Assembly: GCF_000230555.1 (NCBI RefSeq)
Contig: NC_016078.1
Span: 930,001 to 994,000 of the forward strand
DNA: 64,000 nucleotides
Direction of reading: 5' to 3'
Origin: Pelagibacterium halotolerans B2
GTDB lineage: Bacteria; Pseudomonadota; Alphaproteobacteria; Rhizobiales; Devosiaceae
The translations under genes were made by a program, and so were the position numbers. Under the pieces are notes generated by a model. It was not told the origin of the DNA, searched no databases, and saw nothing but the letters and a program-made list of their open reading frames with translations. Each line of letters begins with the position of its first letter. Position 1 is the first letter of the stretch. Shown here piece after piece: positions 36,849 to 46,380 of the stretch.

Positions 36849-37415
36849 ATGGATGCACCGCTTCTGTTCCAGCAACTCCCGCTGGCGGCGCGCCCGCCAT
36901 TCTATTTTGCCCTGCGTCCCGACGTCGTGACGGCAGCCAGAATCCGCACGCTTGCGCGCCACCTGCAAAGGCGCGACCGGATCGGAGGCCAGCTCTATTC
37001 CGCCGATCGCCTCCACGTCTCGCTCTGCCCCATCGGATTGGATGGTCTCCGGCGGGGCGATTTGGCCGCTGCAATCCATGCCGCTGCCGAAATTACGCTC
37101 GAGCGTTTCCCTCTCCGCTTCGATAGTACGGCATCCGTGCGGGGCAGGGGCGGTCATTGCCTTATCCTGCGCGCGTCAGCCCAATGCCGGGGCGTTCTGC
37201 GATTGGCCGATGTGCTCAGGCACAATTTGGCGGGGGCCGGATTGGCGGTGCCCGGCGGCGCGGGCGACCCGCATCTGACGATGATCCGCCAAACGACCGA
37301 AACGCCCGAAAGCCGTCTTGCAGCCCCCATCGAATGGCTGGCGGATGAATTCGTCCTTGCCCGGTTGGGCGGCTCCGCCAATGGCGATTTGGGGCGCTGG
37401 CCGCTGAAAAAATGA
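36849..37415 (+). CDS. 2H phosphoesterase, 2'-5' RNA ligase (ThpR/LigT)-like
   Basis: Two H-x-S/T motifs are present, His56-Val-Ser58 in DRLHVSLCPIG and His142-Leu-Thr144 in DPHLTMIRQT, with spacing typical of the two-histidine phosphoesterase fold. 188 residues. The ATG at 36849 follows a GAGG; the in-frame extension to 36693 lies inside the LysR gene. It probably opens or forms 2'-5' or cyclic phosphodiester bonds in RNA. Members of this family in bacteria are mostly cyclic phosphodiesterases. Confidence 0.82.
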   Translation: MDAPLLFQQLPLAARPPFYFALRPDVVTAARIRTLARHLQRRDRIGGQLYSADRLHVSLCPIGLDGLRRGDLAAAIHAAAEITLERFPLRFDSTASVRGRGGHCLILRASAQCRGVLRLADVLRHNLAGAGLAVPGGAGDPHLTMIRQTTETPESRLAAPIEWLADEFVLARLGGSANGDLGRWPLKK

Positions 37416-37433
37416 TCGATTGGGAAAAAGGTT

Positions 37434-37490
37434 AGAGCGTGTCCAGCAAAAGTGGAAACGGTTCTGCGGTTCGGACACGCGACAAAACAA
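37434..37490. repeat. REP-like rhizobial palindrome, copy 2
   Basis: Outer arms GCGTGTCC (37437-37444) and GGACACGC (37474-37481) enclose an A-rich region and a G-rich region similar in layout to copy 1 at 29430. Both copies share AAAAGTGGA and CGCGACAA, while the arms differ in both strands (GTGTCC with GGACAC here, GCTTCC with GGAAGC there), that is compensatory change. Confidence 0.7.
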
Positions 37491-37531
37491 AAGGTTAGAG
37501 CCAAGGATTTGATTCAATCGAATCCTTGGCT

Positions 37532-39658
37532 CTAGCGCCGAATGCGCCCCTGGGCGGCGTAAAAGCCTTCGAGCGCCTGCCCGTAGCCGGTCGCGGCGAC
37601 GGCGCCGAAAATCTGTTCGGCCTCCACATAGCGGCCCAGATGATAGTAGGACCAGGCCCGCAGCGTCAGCAGGTCGTTGCGTTCCACGGCGTAAAGCGAG
37701 CGCTCGTCCAGCGCCATAAGCGCCCGGCGATAATCGCCGGTATTGTAGGCCGAAAGTGCCGTCAGCGTCAGGATTGCGGTCTGCAGTTCCACCGAGCGCG
37801 CCTGCGATTGCGGAGCGGCAGCGGCGGCCACCGATGCGTGCTCGGGCAACCCCATGCGGACATAGGCCAGGGCTTGGCCATAAGCGGCATCCGAACGCGT
37901 GGCGCTCGCCGAGGATTGGAGCGCCCGCGCGAAGGCTTCGACGGCTTCAGCGGGCCGCAGCAACTCCATCAGGCACCAGCCGCGGCTGAGCGCCTGGCCA
38001 GGCGAAAAACTCCCCGGCGGCACATGGTTCGAACAGCCCTGGGCATTGACCGTGATGGCGGTGGGGGCCGATGTCGCCACGCTTGCGGAGTCCCGCGTTG
38101 CCGTCACGGCCACGGCGGGCTGGGCGGCGCTCACGCTACGGTTCTCGGTGGCCGGCGTGACCTGCGCCCGCGCGGGGGTGGCCGGCGCACTCCGGGCCGG
38201 TGCTTGCGTCTGAGATTGGGTGGAGCGCGATTCATCCTGCGCCGCTGGTGTGCCGAATTCGGCAATGCGCTGGGACCGCGTGCTCCAGGCCGCCTTGATT
38301 TCCGCGACCCGCGCGTCATCGCCCAACTGGTCGCTGGCAACCACCACGCCGAAGGCCGAACCCTCGTCGGTCTCGTCCCAGTCCAGCGCGGTATCGAACC
38401 ACGCGATCGCCGTCTGCGGCTGGTTGAAGGCCAGCGCATACCAACCCAATTCCTGCGCCGTCTGGACGTGGCGGTTGCTATAGGCAATGGCCACGATCCT
38501 CTCGAGGACCTCGGGATCGAGTTCAACCCTTGGCGTCTGCGCGAGTGTGGCTGCCGCGGCCGAGAGATAAAGCTGGGTCATCTCCTCGGTCTCGCCTTCA
38601 TAGGCACTCAGAATTTCCTCGGCCTCGCCGGGACGATCGAGGTCGAGCAGCGCAACACCCAGCCCATTGGCCGAAAGGACGGAGGGATCGGCGTCCATGG
38701 CCCGTTCGAACCAGTCCAGTGCCGGTGTCGGGCGATGCTGGTTGAGCGCATACCATCCCAGAAGCCGGAGGTCTTCGGCATCGCCCGTCGACGCCACAGA
38801 GGCCTCGAGTCGCCGCACATCCTCATTGGGGGCGCGGGGCGACTGACCGGCGAGCACGGAGACCAGCGCGTCGCGCGCCAGGGCAAGACGAATGGGTTCG
38901 AACTCTCCAGCGCCATTCGTTCCCATGCGCTCCAGCGCCAGAAGGCCATCGAGCTGTTCGGCTTCGAGCCGCTCGCTGGCCTGTTGCACGGTTGCAAGGC
39001 GTTCCTGGGTGTCCTCGCAATTTGTCAGTACATAGGTATAGGCATCGACGGCCCGCTGCACATTGCCGGTCTCGACAAAGGCCTCCGCCAACCGCCAGAG
39101 CAGGTCGACATTGGTACATGTGAGCAATTCCGGCATGTTCGCGGCGATCGATACCACCGTCTCATATTGCGCGGAGTCCGATGCGTTGCGCATGCGCTGT
39201 CCGGCCTCACCCAGTTCCAGGCTGCGGAGCATATCCTCGGTCGGCTGCCAGCTCGGATCGGCCACCCGCTTTTCGGCGATGGCCGCCCGTGCTCCGGCGA
39301 AATCGCCCTCGCTGTAAAGCGTCCATATCTGCTCGATCGCCGGATCGGGGACATAGTCGTTGGCCAGCAGGTTTTCCGGCGGCTCCCAATCGGGATAGAG
39401 CGTTCGCAGCCGGGCGATTTCGGCCTCCACCCGCCGCTGGTCGCCCTCGCGGGCGAAATAGCGCAGGGCCGTCTCGTCGACACGCGCGGCCGGCGCGGTT
39501 TGCTGCGACGGCTCTTCCACCGGATCGGATGGCGCCGGAATTGGTTGGGCTTGGGCCACGGGTGAGGGCGCGGGAACAGGCGCGTCCTGCGCTGCCGCTC
39601 CGGCGCCCAGCAGCATCAGCAGACCGGCGGAAACCGCTATCGTCGATGCCCGGATCAT
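37532..39658 (-). CDS. TPR-rich secreted protein of the cellulose operon (BcsK-like candidate), 708 aa
   Basis: A signal peptide (MIRASTIAVSAGLLMLLGAGAAAQ) is followed by a Pro-rich linker and then helical repeats with TPR character, for example LDWFERAMDADPSVLSANGLGVALLDL, GWYALAFNQPQTAIAWFDTALDW and RSAEAVEAFARAL-like units, up to the C-terminus. There is no beta-barrel domain as in BcsC. The ATG at 39658 follows GGAGGG and overlaps the bcsZ stop. It ends the cellulose operon. A periplasmic scaffold or export-assisting role is inferred. As I recall, Agrobacterium-type operons contain a TPR protein in this position. Confidence 0.72.
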   Translation of the reverse strand: MIRASTIAVSAGLLMLLGAGAAAQDAPVPAPSPVAQAQPIPAPSDPVEEPSQQTAPAARVDETALRYFAREGDQRRVEAEIARLRTLYPDWEPPENLLANDYVPDPAIEQIWTLYSEGDFAGARAAIAEKRVADPSWQPTEDMLRSLELGEAGQRMRNASDSAQYETVVSIAANMPELLTCTNVDLLWRLAEAFVETGNVQRAVDAYTYVLTNCEDTQERLATVQQASERLEAEQLDGLLALERMGTNGAGEFEPIRLALARDALVSVLAGQSPRAPNEDVRRLEASVASTGDAEDLRLLGWYALNQHRPTPALDWFERAMDADPSVLSANGLGVALLDLDRPGEAEEILSAYEGETEEMTQLYLSAAAATLAQTPRVELDPEVLERIVAIAYSNRHVQTAQELGWYALAFNQPQTAIAWFDTALDWDETDEGSAFGVVVASDQLGDDARVAEIKAAWSTRSQRIAEFGTPAAQDESRSTQSQTQAPARSAPATPARAQVTPATENRSVSAAQPAVAVTATRDSASVATSAPTAITVNAQGCSNHVPPGSFSPGQALSRGWCLMELLRPAEAVEAFARALQSSASATRSDAAYGQALAYVRMGLPEHASVAAAAAPQSQARSVELQTAILTLTALSAYNTGDYRRALMALDERSLYAVERNDLLTLRAWSYYHLGRYVEAEQIFGAVAATGYGQALEGFYAAQGRIRR

Positions 39659-40737
39659 GATTGGCCCTCCGCACTTCCCGCCACAAGACATTGATTGTGC
39701 CGCTGCCGCAGATACGACAGCGTCAGAAGATGCAGTGTGGCGCCATAATAGCTCTGGGGTGAAAATGTCTGCAGATCGGCAGGAACGGGTGCGCCATAGA
39801 GCACGCAGGCCCGCGCCGCGCCGATGATGCGATAGCCCGCTTCACTCATGGGTTCGATCCGCTCGCCCGTTGTGACGTCGATGATCGCTGGAGCATGATC
39901 GGCGTCGAAAATCATGCCCAGCCGTTCGAGCAGATCGGTGTTTTCCAAATTGGCGCGGAGGACATAAAGGGGCACCCGCACATTGTTGTAGCCGAACTCG
40001 GGTGGAAAGCCGGTGGCCGGAACGGGTGTCTCGCCGGCCATCGAGACCCAGTCGGCCGGTGGCATTCCATCTGCGGTCAGGATATCGAGAAGCGCCAGCC
40101 CATCGTCATGAACGGACATCCAGTCGATCTCCGGCGTAAGGTCCGCCAGCACCGCAAAAGCCTCGAAAACCCAATAGGACGGATTGACCACGGGTCCGTC
40201 CTCCCGCGCGGCGGCGGAAAATCCCTCTGCGCCGGGCAGTATGACAGTGAGCCCGTTCGCCTCGGTCAACAGCCTTTCGCCGACCGTTCGCGCAATGTCG
40301 GTCGCCTCCTGCATATAGTCGGGTATCCCCCAACCATTGCCCGCCAGGGCCAGTGCATAGGCAATCAGGATATCCCCATCGGTCGCGTTGTTGATGTCGG
40401 TAATGTGCGGATCGGCCGATGGGTCCCAACGCCAGGCGGCCAGCCCATCGTCGCGGACCATCAATTCCGTCCGGGTAAAGCTCCAGATACGCTCGAACGC
40501 AGTCCGGTCCTGAGCCAGAACGGCCAGCAGCATGCCATAGCCCTGGCTCTCGCTGTGGCTGATTTCAGCGTTGAACACATCGACCACCCGTCCATTATCC
40601 CGGACATAGGCATCCTGATAGGCTGCCCATTCATCGGCATGCACGAAGCTTAGGGGCATCGGCTCGTCCTGCGCTGCGGCCGGAAAACAGGCCAGCGCTG
40701 CAGCCGCCACAAGGGTTGGAAAAATACGCGCGCTCAC
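39655..40737 (-). CDS. bcsZ: Periplasmic endo-1,4-beta-glucanase BcsZ (GH8)
   Basis: A signal peptide (MSARIFPTLVAAAALACFPAAA) precedes a GH8 domain of about 330 residues. The catalytic acid is Glu63 in ISHSESQGYGML, and the conserved ATDGDILIAYAL (residues 118-129) carries the paired Asp residues. It trims nascent cellulose chains in the periplasm and limits aggregation. It overlaps the start of the TPR protein and the end of bcsB. The order bcsA-bcsB-bcsZ is as in other proteobacteria. Confidence 0.93.
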   Translation of the reverse strand: MSARIFPTLVAAAALACFPAAAQDEPMPLSFVHADEWAAYQDAYVRDNGRVVDVFNAEISHSESQGYGMLLAVLAQDRTAFERIWSFTRTELMVRDDGLAAWRWDPSADPHITDINNATDGDILIAYALALAGNGWGIPDYMQEATDIARTVGERLLTEANGLTVILPGAEGFSAAAREDGPVVNPSYWVFEAFAVLADLTPEIDWMSVHDDGLALLDILTADGMPPADWVSMAGETPVPATGFPPEFGYNNVRVPLYVLRANLENTDLLERLGMIFDADHAPAIIDVTTGERIEPMSEAGYRIIGAARACVLYGAPVPADLQTFSPQSYYGATLHLLTLSYLRQRHNQCLVAGSAEGQS

Positions 40738-43010
40738 TTGTCCCGCCTTCCTGCCCGCAGGAGCAGCGAGGTTGCGATCGTGAGAAGAACGACGGCGGCG
40801 GCCAGCAAAAGGGCATAGCCCAAAACGTTTGTCGACATCCAGTTGGCTGCCACCAGCCGCAGGTTGGAAAACGAGAGGGGCTGGGTCGGCACGAGCGTTA
40901 CGTTGCGCGGCTGCAGCACGAGCACCGATTCATCGGCGACGCCGACGGCGCTCACTCGCCCCGCCACCTGCTGCCAGTGCGTCGGCGAGACCAGCCTCGC
41001 CGTGGCCTCGACAAAGGCATCCCCATTGGGAATGGTCAGCAGTGTCCAGACTCCGCCCTCGGACTGGTGGACCTGCGAGATCACGGCTGCATCGGCCGAT
41101 TGGGGGAGATAGGCGCCGTCCTCGCGGCGAAAAAGCCAGAAATTCTCTGGCGCCAGGTCGAGCTGGTCGGCAACCCAGCCCTGAACGCGCTCGATGACAT
41201 TGCCTGATGGAACTCCGGCCGATTCCTGCCAGCGCTGCAACGCGTCCTCTCCGCTTCCGATAACCGGAAGGCTGCCGCTGCTGTCAAGGTCCACGATGCG
41301 CCCACGCGCGAGCAGTTCGCGATCCAGTCCGGCCATCGGCCCGACGATGATCGCGTTGGCACCGGCGTCGAGTTCGTCGCTCGCGACGGCGCGCGCTTCG
41401 ATCACTCTGCCCGAGGACAGCGCCAGCCTGCTCATCAGCATCATCGCGGCCTGCATTGACGATGAGCCATCGGCAACCAGAACCGGCACATCCCCGCCGC
41501 CCGTATAGGGCATGCCCGTTCCGGCCAGCGCGCTCAAATCGGGATATTGGGCCATCCGGCCGAAATCGGGAAAGGCGATCCGGCTGTCGGCCGAAAACAG
41601 GAAACGCGCCGCTGCCCGGCCCGAGAGCCCCGGCGGGCAGACGGTATCCTCCTGGGTCAGCAGTATGGTTTCGATATACATCTCGTTGATGCCCGGCCGG
41701 AAATTGGTCATCGGGATGCGCAGGCGCGAATTGCGGAAGGTTCCGCCTTCGGTGCGCAGGATGGGAATGACCGACGCGATCTGCCCGTTCACATAGATTT
41801 CGAGCTGGCTGCCGGGCTGCACCGCGGGACTGTATGCCGCGTCGAGCACGAGTTCAGCCTCGCTGTACATGTCCGCGTAAAAATCGGCGGGCAGCGCAAA
41901 GCGCAGCGCCGTATGGTAGCGCCGCCCGTTGAACGCGAGCGTATCGACCCCGAGTTCGGACAGGGCGATTGAGGTCCGGCCGGAGATGACCGGTACCAGA
42001 TCGGGCAGGTCGCTGCGCAATCCACCAAGGTCGGCCTCCGCGCCGGCCGTATCGGGCATCAACGAACGCGCCGCGGTTTCGACTGCGGCCCAATCGGGGC
42101 CGGAGACGAGAAGGGTATTGGGCAACGCAGCCGGGTCCGCCATTCCGGCAATCGGCCCACCCTGTGCCTGACCGGCCAGTTGGGCAAGTTCGGGCGGCAA
42201 GGCCCCGGCGGTGCCCATAACGACCGTAAGACCGGAAAAATCGAAGACATCGGTCAGCCCTTCAACCAGCGTGATCTCAACGGCCGGGGTCCTGAGTGCC
42301 AGGGCAAGGTATTGCGCCAGTCTCAGCGCCGCCGTCCGGGCCTCGCTGGTTTCGATCTGCGGAATGAACAGCCGCAATTCGGTTGCCCCGTCGGCATTGA
42401 GCCCGATTGCTGGCAAATCCGCCAGGTCCTCGATATGGCCGAGATTTTCGCCCGCAAGATCGAGAACCGTGTTCGCCGAATACACCTCCGTCCACAATTC
42501 ATATGTAGAACTGACCGAGCAGTCCGTCCGGTGCCGCTGGTCGATGGCGATCTCGATGCGGTTGCGCCCGGCCGCCAGCAGACCCTCCGGCACCTCAAGC
42601 ACCACCGAACTCGGCCCGTTTGCATATTCGATCGGCATCGCTCCCACTTCGGTGCCGTTGATCGAAACCGCCAGTTCGGAATACTCCGGAGCCACAACGA
42701 TGGCGTTGAGCACCGACATGTCGAGATTGGCCGATGCGGCGGCCTGCCCGGCGGTCAGGTAGAAATCGAAGGCCCGCGTGCCGATCTCGCCCTCAAACCG
42801 GATACCTGTCTGAGGCAGGATATGGCGTTCGAGGCGCGTAACGGCTGCGGGTGCCGGCGCCGCTGGTGCGACAGGCTGTTCCTCGGCAATTGTCGGCGCC
42901 TCGGGGACCACCCGCAAATTGAGCTCGGGCGACATGTCGAATGGCACCTGACCCACCGCACCGGTGGCCGCCAGCATGCCCAGAGCGCACATGAGCAGGC
43001 GCCGCATCAT
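40734..43010 (-). CDS. bcsB: Cellulose synthase regulatory subunit BcsB
   Basis: A signal peptide (MRRLLMCALGMLAATGAVG) starts at 43010 or at the next codon, overlapping the bcsA stop as ATGA. The protein has a proline-rich linker, then long beta-rich, carbohydrate-binding-like segments (IRFEGEIGTRAFDFYLTAGQ, LRFALPADFYADMYSEAELVLDAAYSPAVQPGSQLEIYVNG) and a C-terminal membrane anchor (VLGYALLLAAAVVLLTIATSLLLRAGRR) that contacts BcsA. About 758 residues. It guides the nascent glucan through the periplasm and activates BcsA. The minus-strand frame stays open upstream for about 1.2 kb into bcsA, but that part is a shadow of the bcsA gene. Confidence 0.92.
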   Translation of the reverse strand: MMRRLLMCALGMLAATGAVGQVPFDMSPELNLRVVPEAPTIAEEQPVAPAAPAPAAVTRLERHILPQTGIRFEGEIGTRAFDFYLTAGQAAASANLDMSVLNAIVVAPEYSELAVSINGTEVGAMPIEYANGPSSVVLEVPEGLLAAGRNRIEIAIDQRHRTDCSVSSTYELWTEVYSANTVLDLAGENLGHIEDLADLPAIGLNADGATELRLFIPQIETSEARTAALRLAQYLALALRTPAVEITLVEGLTDVFDFSGLTVVMGTAGALPPELAQLAGQAQGGPIAGMADPAALPNTLLVSGPDWAAVETAARSLMPDTAGAEADLGGLRSDLPDLVPVISGRTSIALSELGVDTLAFNGRRYHTALRFALPADFYADMYSEAELVLDAAYSPAVQPGSQLEIYVNGQIASVIPILRTEGGTFRNSRLRIPMTNFRPGINEMYIETILLTQEDTVCPPGLSGRAAARFLFSADSRIAFPDFGRMAQYPDLSALAGTGMPYTGGGDVPVLVADGSSSMQAAMMLMSRLALSSGRVIEARAVASDELDAGANAIIVGPMAGLDRELLARGRIVDLDSSGSLPVIGSGEDALQRWQESAGVPSGNVIERVQGWVADQLDLAPENFWLFRREDGAYLPQSADAAVISQVHQSEGGVWTLLTIPNGDAFVEATARLVSPTHWQQVAGRVSAVGVADESVLVLQPRNVTLVPTQPLSFSNLRLVAANWMSTNVLGYALLLAAAVVLLTIATSLLLRAGRRDK

Positions 43011-45190
43011 GAGCGAGCCTCCTGGGGCTGGTCGGAGCCGGCCGGGCGCGAAAAACGCGCCAGATAGCCCAGGCCGCGCGCCGTCTGGTAGATCGAGATG
43101 GAAAGGAATTGCAGTGTGCCCAGGATGATCCCGATATTGACCTGCCGGGACTCCTGACGTTCTTTCCACAGCTTGGAATTGGCGTAGAGAAGGTCGGCGA
43201 TCAAGCGATAATCGCTGGGCTTTTCGGCCATGAACCGGCACCCCACCATCGACGACTTCCCCGCATTGGAGACGTTGCGCACGAAAATGCCCATTTCGTT
43301 GTCGGGCACGGGCGACAGCGTCTGGAATCGTATAGCGGTCGCCTGGTCCTTGGCGAGACGCGTCTTTCCGTCGGCAACCTGAATGGCAACGCCGCCCGAG
43401 GAAACGTTGAGGATCGTTCCGCGCACCCATGTTCCGTCGACGGATCGGATTTCGCACCGCCGTTCGATTGGCACCCGTCGGCTGGCCCGCACCTCGCGGC
43501 GCTCGGACACGACCCCCAGCGCGCAACCGGCAAGGATCAGGTTGAACAGGTTCCATCCGCCCACCACCAGCGTGATTTCCGCGCGATAGGGCTCGGCCCA
43601 CAGCCGATAGCCGGTGAACGCCACACCCACCAGAAGCAGCAGGAAGATGAAGTAGAATGGCCGCGCCAGCTCCGAGAGCCGGGATTCGTCGATGGATTCG
43701 TCCTTGGCCGTCACCTTGAAGGTCGGCTTGGTCGGGTTGCGGATCACCGAGAGGATAGCGGGCAGCAGATGCACCGACTGGATATATTCGTAAAGCTCGG
43801 AAATCCACGGCCAGCGCCAGCGCCCATAGAGCGAATTCTGCATCACAAGGTTCACCACGAGATAGGTCATGGTGTAGGCGGCGAACTCGCCCCCCGATGC
43901 GGTGAAGATCTGGAGATTGAAGAACAGGTAGAAGAACGGCGCGATCAGAAAGATGATCCGCGTGAACGGGAACAGCCAGAACATCATCGAGGACATGTAG
44001 CAAAGCCGCTGCGCCATGCTCAGCCCGCGCTTGAACAGGGGGAAATTGAACAGCATGATCTGCGTCATGCCCTGTGCCCAGCGGGTACGCTGGCCGATGA
44101 AGCTTGAAAACGTCGCCGGCTGCAGCCCGGCAATCAGCGGCCTGTCGATATAGATCGAGTTCCACTTTTTGGAATGCAGGTCGAGCGCCGTCTCGCAGTC
44201 TTCCGTGATCGAGCGGCCCGAAAACCCGTTGGCGATATCGAGCGCCTCGCGCCGCAGCAGCGCCGCCGAGCCGCAAAAGAACGAGGCGTTCCAGCTATCC
44301 AGCCCGCGCTGCAGGATGGAATAGAACATCTCGTTCTCGCTCGGCATCCGCTCGAACGTGCGCAGATTGCGCTCCAGCGGATCGGGATTGAGAAAGAAGT
44401 GCGGCGTCTGGACCAGGAACAGTTTTTCGTCATCCCCGAAATAGGGAACCGTCTCCTGCAGGAAGTCTCGGGCAGGGGCGTGGTCCGCATCGAACACGGC
44501 GACAAGGTCGCCCGTTGAGTGAGCCAGACCGTTGTTGAGATTGCCCGCCTTGGCATGCTCGTTGCGCTCGCGGGTGAGATAATTGACGCCCAGATCGGAA
44601 CACAGCTTCTCAAGCGAGGTGTGCCGTTCAAGCGCTTCCTCGGCCTTTTCCGGGTCGGGGTCATTGCGCTTTTGCACAGTTCCACCATCGTCGAGCAGCC
44701 ATATGGTCAGCTTCTCCGCCGGGTAGTCGAGCGCCTTGGCCGCCGCGAGCGTACCCGCCAGCAGCTCGTAGTCTTCGTTGTAGGTCGGCACGAACACATC
44801 GACGCTCGGCACCGGTTCGCCCGGTTTGAGGCTGCGCGAGGGGCGCGAGGGAACCGGGTTCGAAATGACGAACAGGCTCAGCGCCAGCATCAGGATGCAG
44901 TACATCTCGCCCAGATAGAGCAGCAGGCCCGGAATGAAATCGGCCCATTGCTCGACGGGTGGCAGCGTGCTCGTCGTCCGCCAATAGGCGTAGCGCAGGA
45001 CAATCGCCGTCCCCAGCGCCAGCAGCAGCAACCGCCAGACACCACCCAGCCGCAGCGTCTTGATGACCAGCATCACGCCAAGAAACAGCACGGCCGTAAT
45101 CAGATGCACCTGCAGGCTGACGGGCAGGGTGATGGCGATCACCGTGCCGGTGGCAACCAGGGCCCAGAACAGAAAGGTGATCGCGCGCAT
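43007..45190 (-). CDS. bcsA: Cellulose synthase catalytic subunit BcsA with PilZ domain
   Basis: Full-length 727-residue enzyme with about eight membrane helices. The GT2 motifs are complete: LLDDGG (166-170), DAD (234-236), TED (329-331) and QRTRW (367-371). A PilZ domain follows about residue 560, with Arg-rich R-x-x-x-R (R564/R568 and R568/R572) and NVSSGG (595-600), so c-di-GMP should activate it. It polymerises UDP-glucose into beta-1,4-glucan and moves the chain across the inner membrane. Its start is 115 bases from the end of bcsN; the downstream bcsB overlaps it. Confidence 0.96.
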   Translation of the reverse strand: MRAITFLFWALVATGTVIAITLPVSLQVHLITAVLFLGVMLVIKTLRLGGVWRLLLLALGTAIVLRYAYWRTTSTLPPVEQWADFIPGLLLYLGEMYCILMLALSLFVISNPVPSRPSRSLKPGEPVPSVDVFVPTYNEDYELLAGTLAAAKALDYPAEKLTIWLLDDGGTVQKRNDPDPEKAEEALERHTSLEKLCSDLGVNYLTRERNEHAKAGNLNNGLAHSTGDLVAVFDADHAPARDFLQETVPYFGDDEKLFLVQTPHFFLNPDPLERNLRTFERMPSENEMFYSILQRGLDSWNASFFCGSAALLRREALDIANGFSGRSITEDCETALDLHSKKWNSIYIDRPLIAGLQPATFSSFIGQRTRWAQGMTQIMLFNFPLFKRGLSMAQRLCYMSSMMFWLFPFTRIIFLIAPFFYLFFNLQIFTASGGEFAAYTMTYLVVNLVMQNSLYGRWRWPWISELYEYIQSVHLLPAILSVIRNPTKPTFKVTAKDESIDESRLSELARPFYFIFLLLLVGVAFTGYRLWAEPYRAEITLVVGGWNLFNLILAGCALGVVSERREVRASRRVPIERRCEIRSVDGTWVRGTILNVSSGGVAIQVADGKTRLAKDQATAIRFQTLSPVPDNEMGIFVRNVSNAGKSSMVGCRFMAEKPSDYRLIADLLYANSKLWKERQESRQVNIGIILGTLQFLSISIYQTARGLGYLARFSRPAGSDQPQEARS

Positions 45191-45205
45191 CGATAAGTCC
45201 AGACC

Positions 45206-46105
45206 CTAGTTGCTTCCGGGAGGAGTGGGGACGATGACAGTTCCCTCCGAAGACGTGCCGCCGGTCGTGCCTCCGCCGGGCAGGGGAACGATCGGGCCCG
45301 TCGGTTCGGGAACCGGGGATGGTGTCGGCGCAGCGGGCGCGGGCGTCGATGCCTGAACCACCGGTGTTGGACTTGTCGTGCCGCGCGGCTGCGCCTCTGG
45401 CAGGTCGAGCACGTTCTGGAAGCCCGCTCCCGTCTGCGGCAGGATGATCGTTCCCGGCGTTCCGATGAACGGCGAGGCACGCCATGGCTGGAACACCGGA
45501 TCGCGCAGCCGCATGGCAAACATCATCTCGAGCAGCTCGCGCTCGGAAGCGGTCCGGTCGCACAATTGCAGTCCGATGACCACAGAGCCGCGCGTCACCC
45601 GGCCCGTCGTTGCGGTCTCGGGCTCGATCCGTTGGCGGGCATAGACGCATTTGTCGCCGGTCGGTGCACCGCCGACCGCATAGCCGAAAGGGCCATAATA
45701 GTTCTGGACGTAGAACGGCGAGACCATCATCGAGACCTCGGGGAAAGCCTCCGAGGCCTGGGTATAAAGGTCCTGATTGTCGGCCACTGGGTCGCCGAGT
45801 TCACCGAAATTCCCGTCGCCGCCCCGCGTCAGATAGCGTGTGATGGTGACGTGATTTTCCCCCGGCGTGCGCGCATTCGAAGCCAGAGCGATCTCCTGGC
45901 GCACCGCATTGGCATAATTGGTTTCGACAACGGAGATCATCGCCGGTCCGCCCGGCGGGGGGAAGATCATGGCGTCGTGAAGAGGCACGGTGGTCGCCGT
46001 ACGCGGCGTCTGGACCTGCGTTGTCGAACACCCGGCCAGCAAGAGCCCGGCAATTGCGAGCGCCCCCACGCCGGTAAATCGACCGCGCTGCGAAGCCCGC
46101 GCCAT
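45206..46105 (-). CDS. bcsN: Cellulose biosynthesis lipoprotein BcsN
   Basis: The ATG at 46105 starts a lipoprotein signal peptide with lipobox LLAGC (Cys25). The rest of the protein is a beta-type domain (MIFPPPGGPAMISVVETNYANAVRQEI and YVQNYYGPFGYAVGG) and a proline/threonine/glycine-rich tail of about 70 residues. BcsN is a recognised partner of the Agrobacterium-type cellulose operon and lies upstream of bcsA here. Outer-membrane or periplasmic role is not defined. Starts further upstream (to 46186) are in frame but would put residues before the signal peptide. Confidence 0.82.
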   Translation of the reverse strand: MARASQRGRFTGVGALAIAGLLLAGCSTTQVQTPRTATTVPLHDAMIFPPPGGPAMISVVETNYANAVRQEIALASNARTPGENHVTITRYLTRGGDGNFGELGDPVADNQDLYTQASEAFPEVSMMVSPFYVQNYYGPFGYAVGGAPTGDKCVYARQRIEPETATTGRVTRGSVVIGLQLCDRTASERELLEMMFAMRLRDPVFQPWRASPFIGTPGTIILPQTGAGFQNVLDLPEAQPRGTTSPTPVVQASTPAPAAPTPSPVPEPTGPIVPLPGGGTTGGTSSEGTVIVPTPPGSN

Positions 46106-46380
46106 TATTCGGGAAATCCTGGTGCCCTGGCCTTGGGCGTGTGCAAAACCATGCACCATGGTCGGGGGTCCGCAAACTAACTGCAACGCGCTTTCGACGC
46201 ATCAGGACGTGCCCCCGCCGCAGGCGGCCGCCCGGCCTCATGCCCTCGACACCATGTCGCCCCCAATGGCCACACAATGGCCCCGCGAAGTGTCGATTCC
46301 TGACACATTATCGCGCAAACCCGGGCCTGACCAGACACCGGTAGCGGCTTTATACAAAAGAGATTTTGCGATCCGGAACC
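46106..46380. other. Intergenic region upstream of bcsN
   Basis: The bcs promoter should lie here. I see a TATAAA-like box on the minus strand near 46350, but no convincing -35 at proper spacing. No coding signal beyond short shadows. Confidence 0.3.

Noticed and set aside
37526-39565. Plus-strand frame of about 679 codons opposite the TPR gene.
   Set aside because: It is an antisense shadow with Arg/Gly-rich composition; the minus strand encodes a signal peptide and TPR units.
37532-39658. BcsC outer-membrane cellulose porin.
   Set aside because: TPR-like repeats are present, but the protein is too short and lacks the C-terminal beta-barrel.
43011-44276. A long N-terminal extension of bcsB reading back through bcsA.
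   Set aside because: It would overlap 1.2 kb of bcsA in another frame. The normal bcsB signal peptide begins at 43010.
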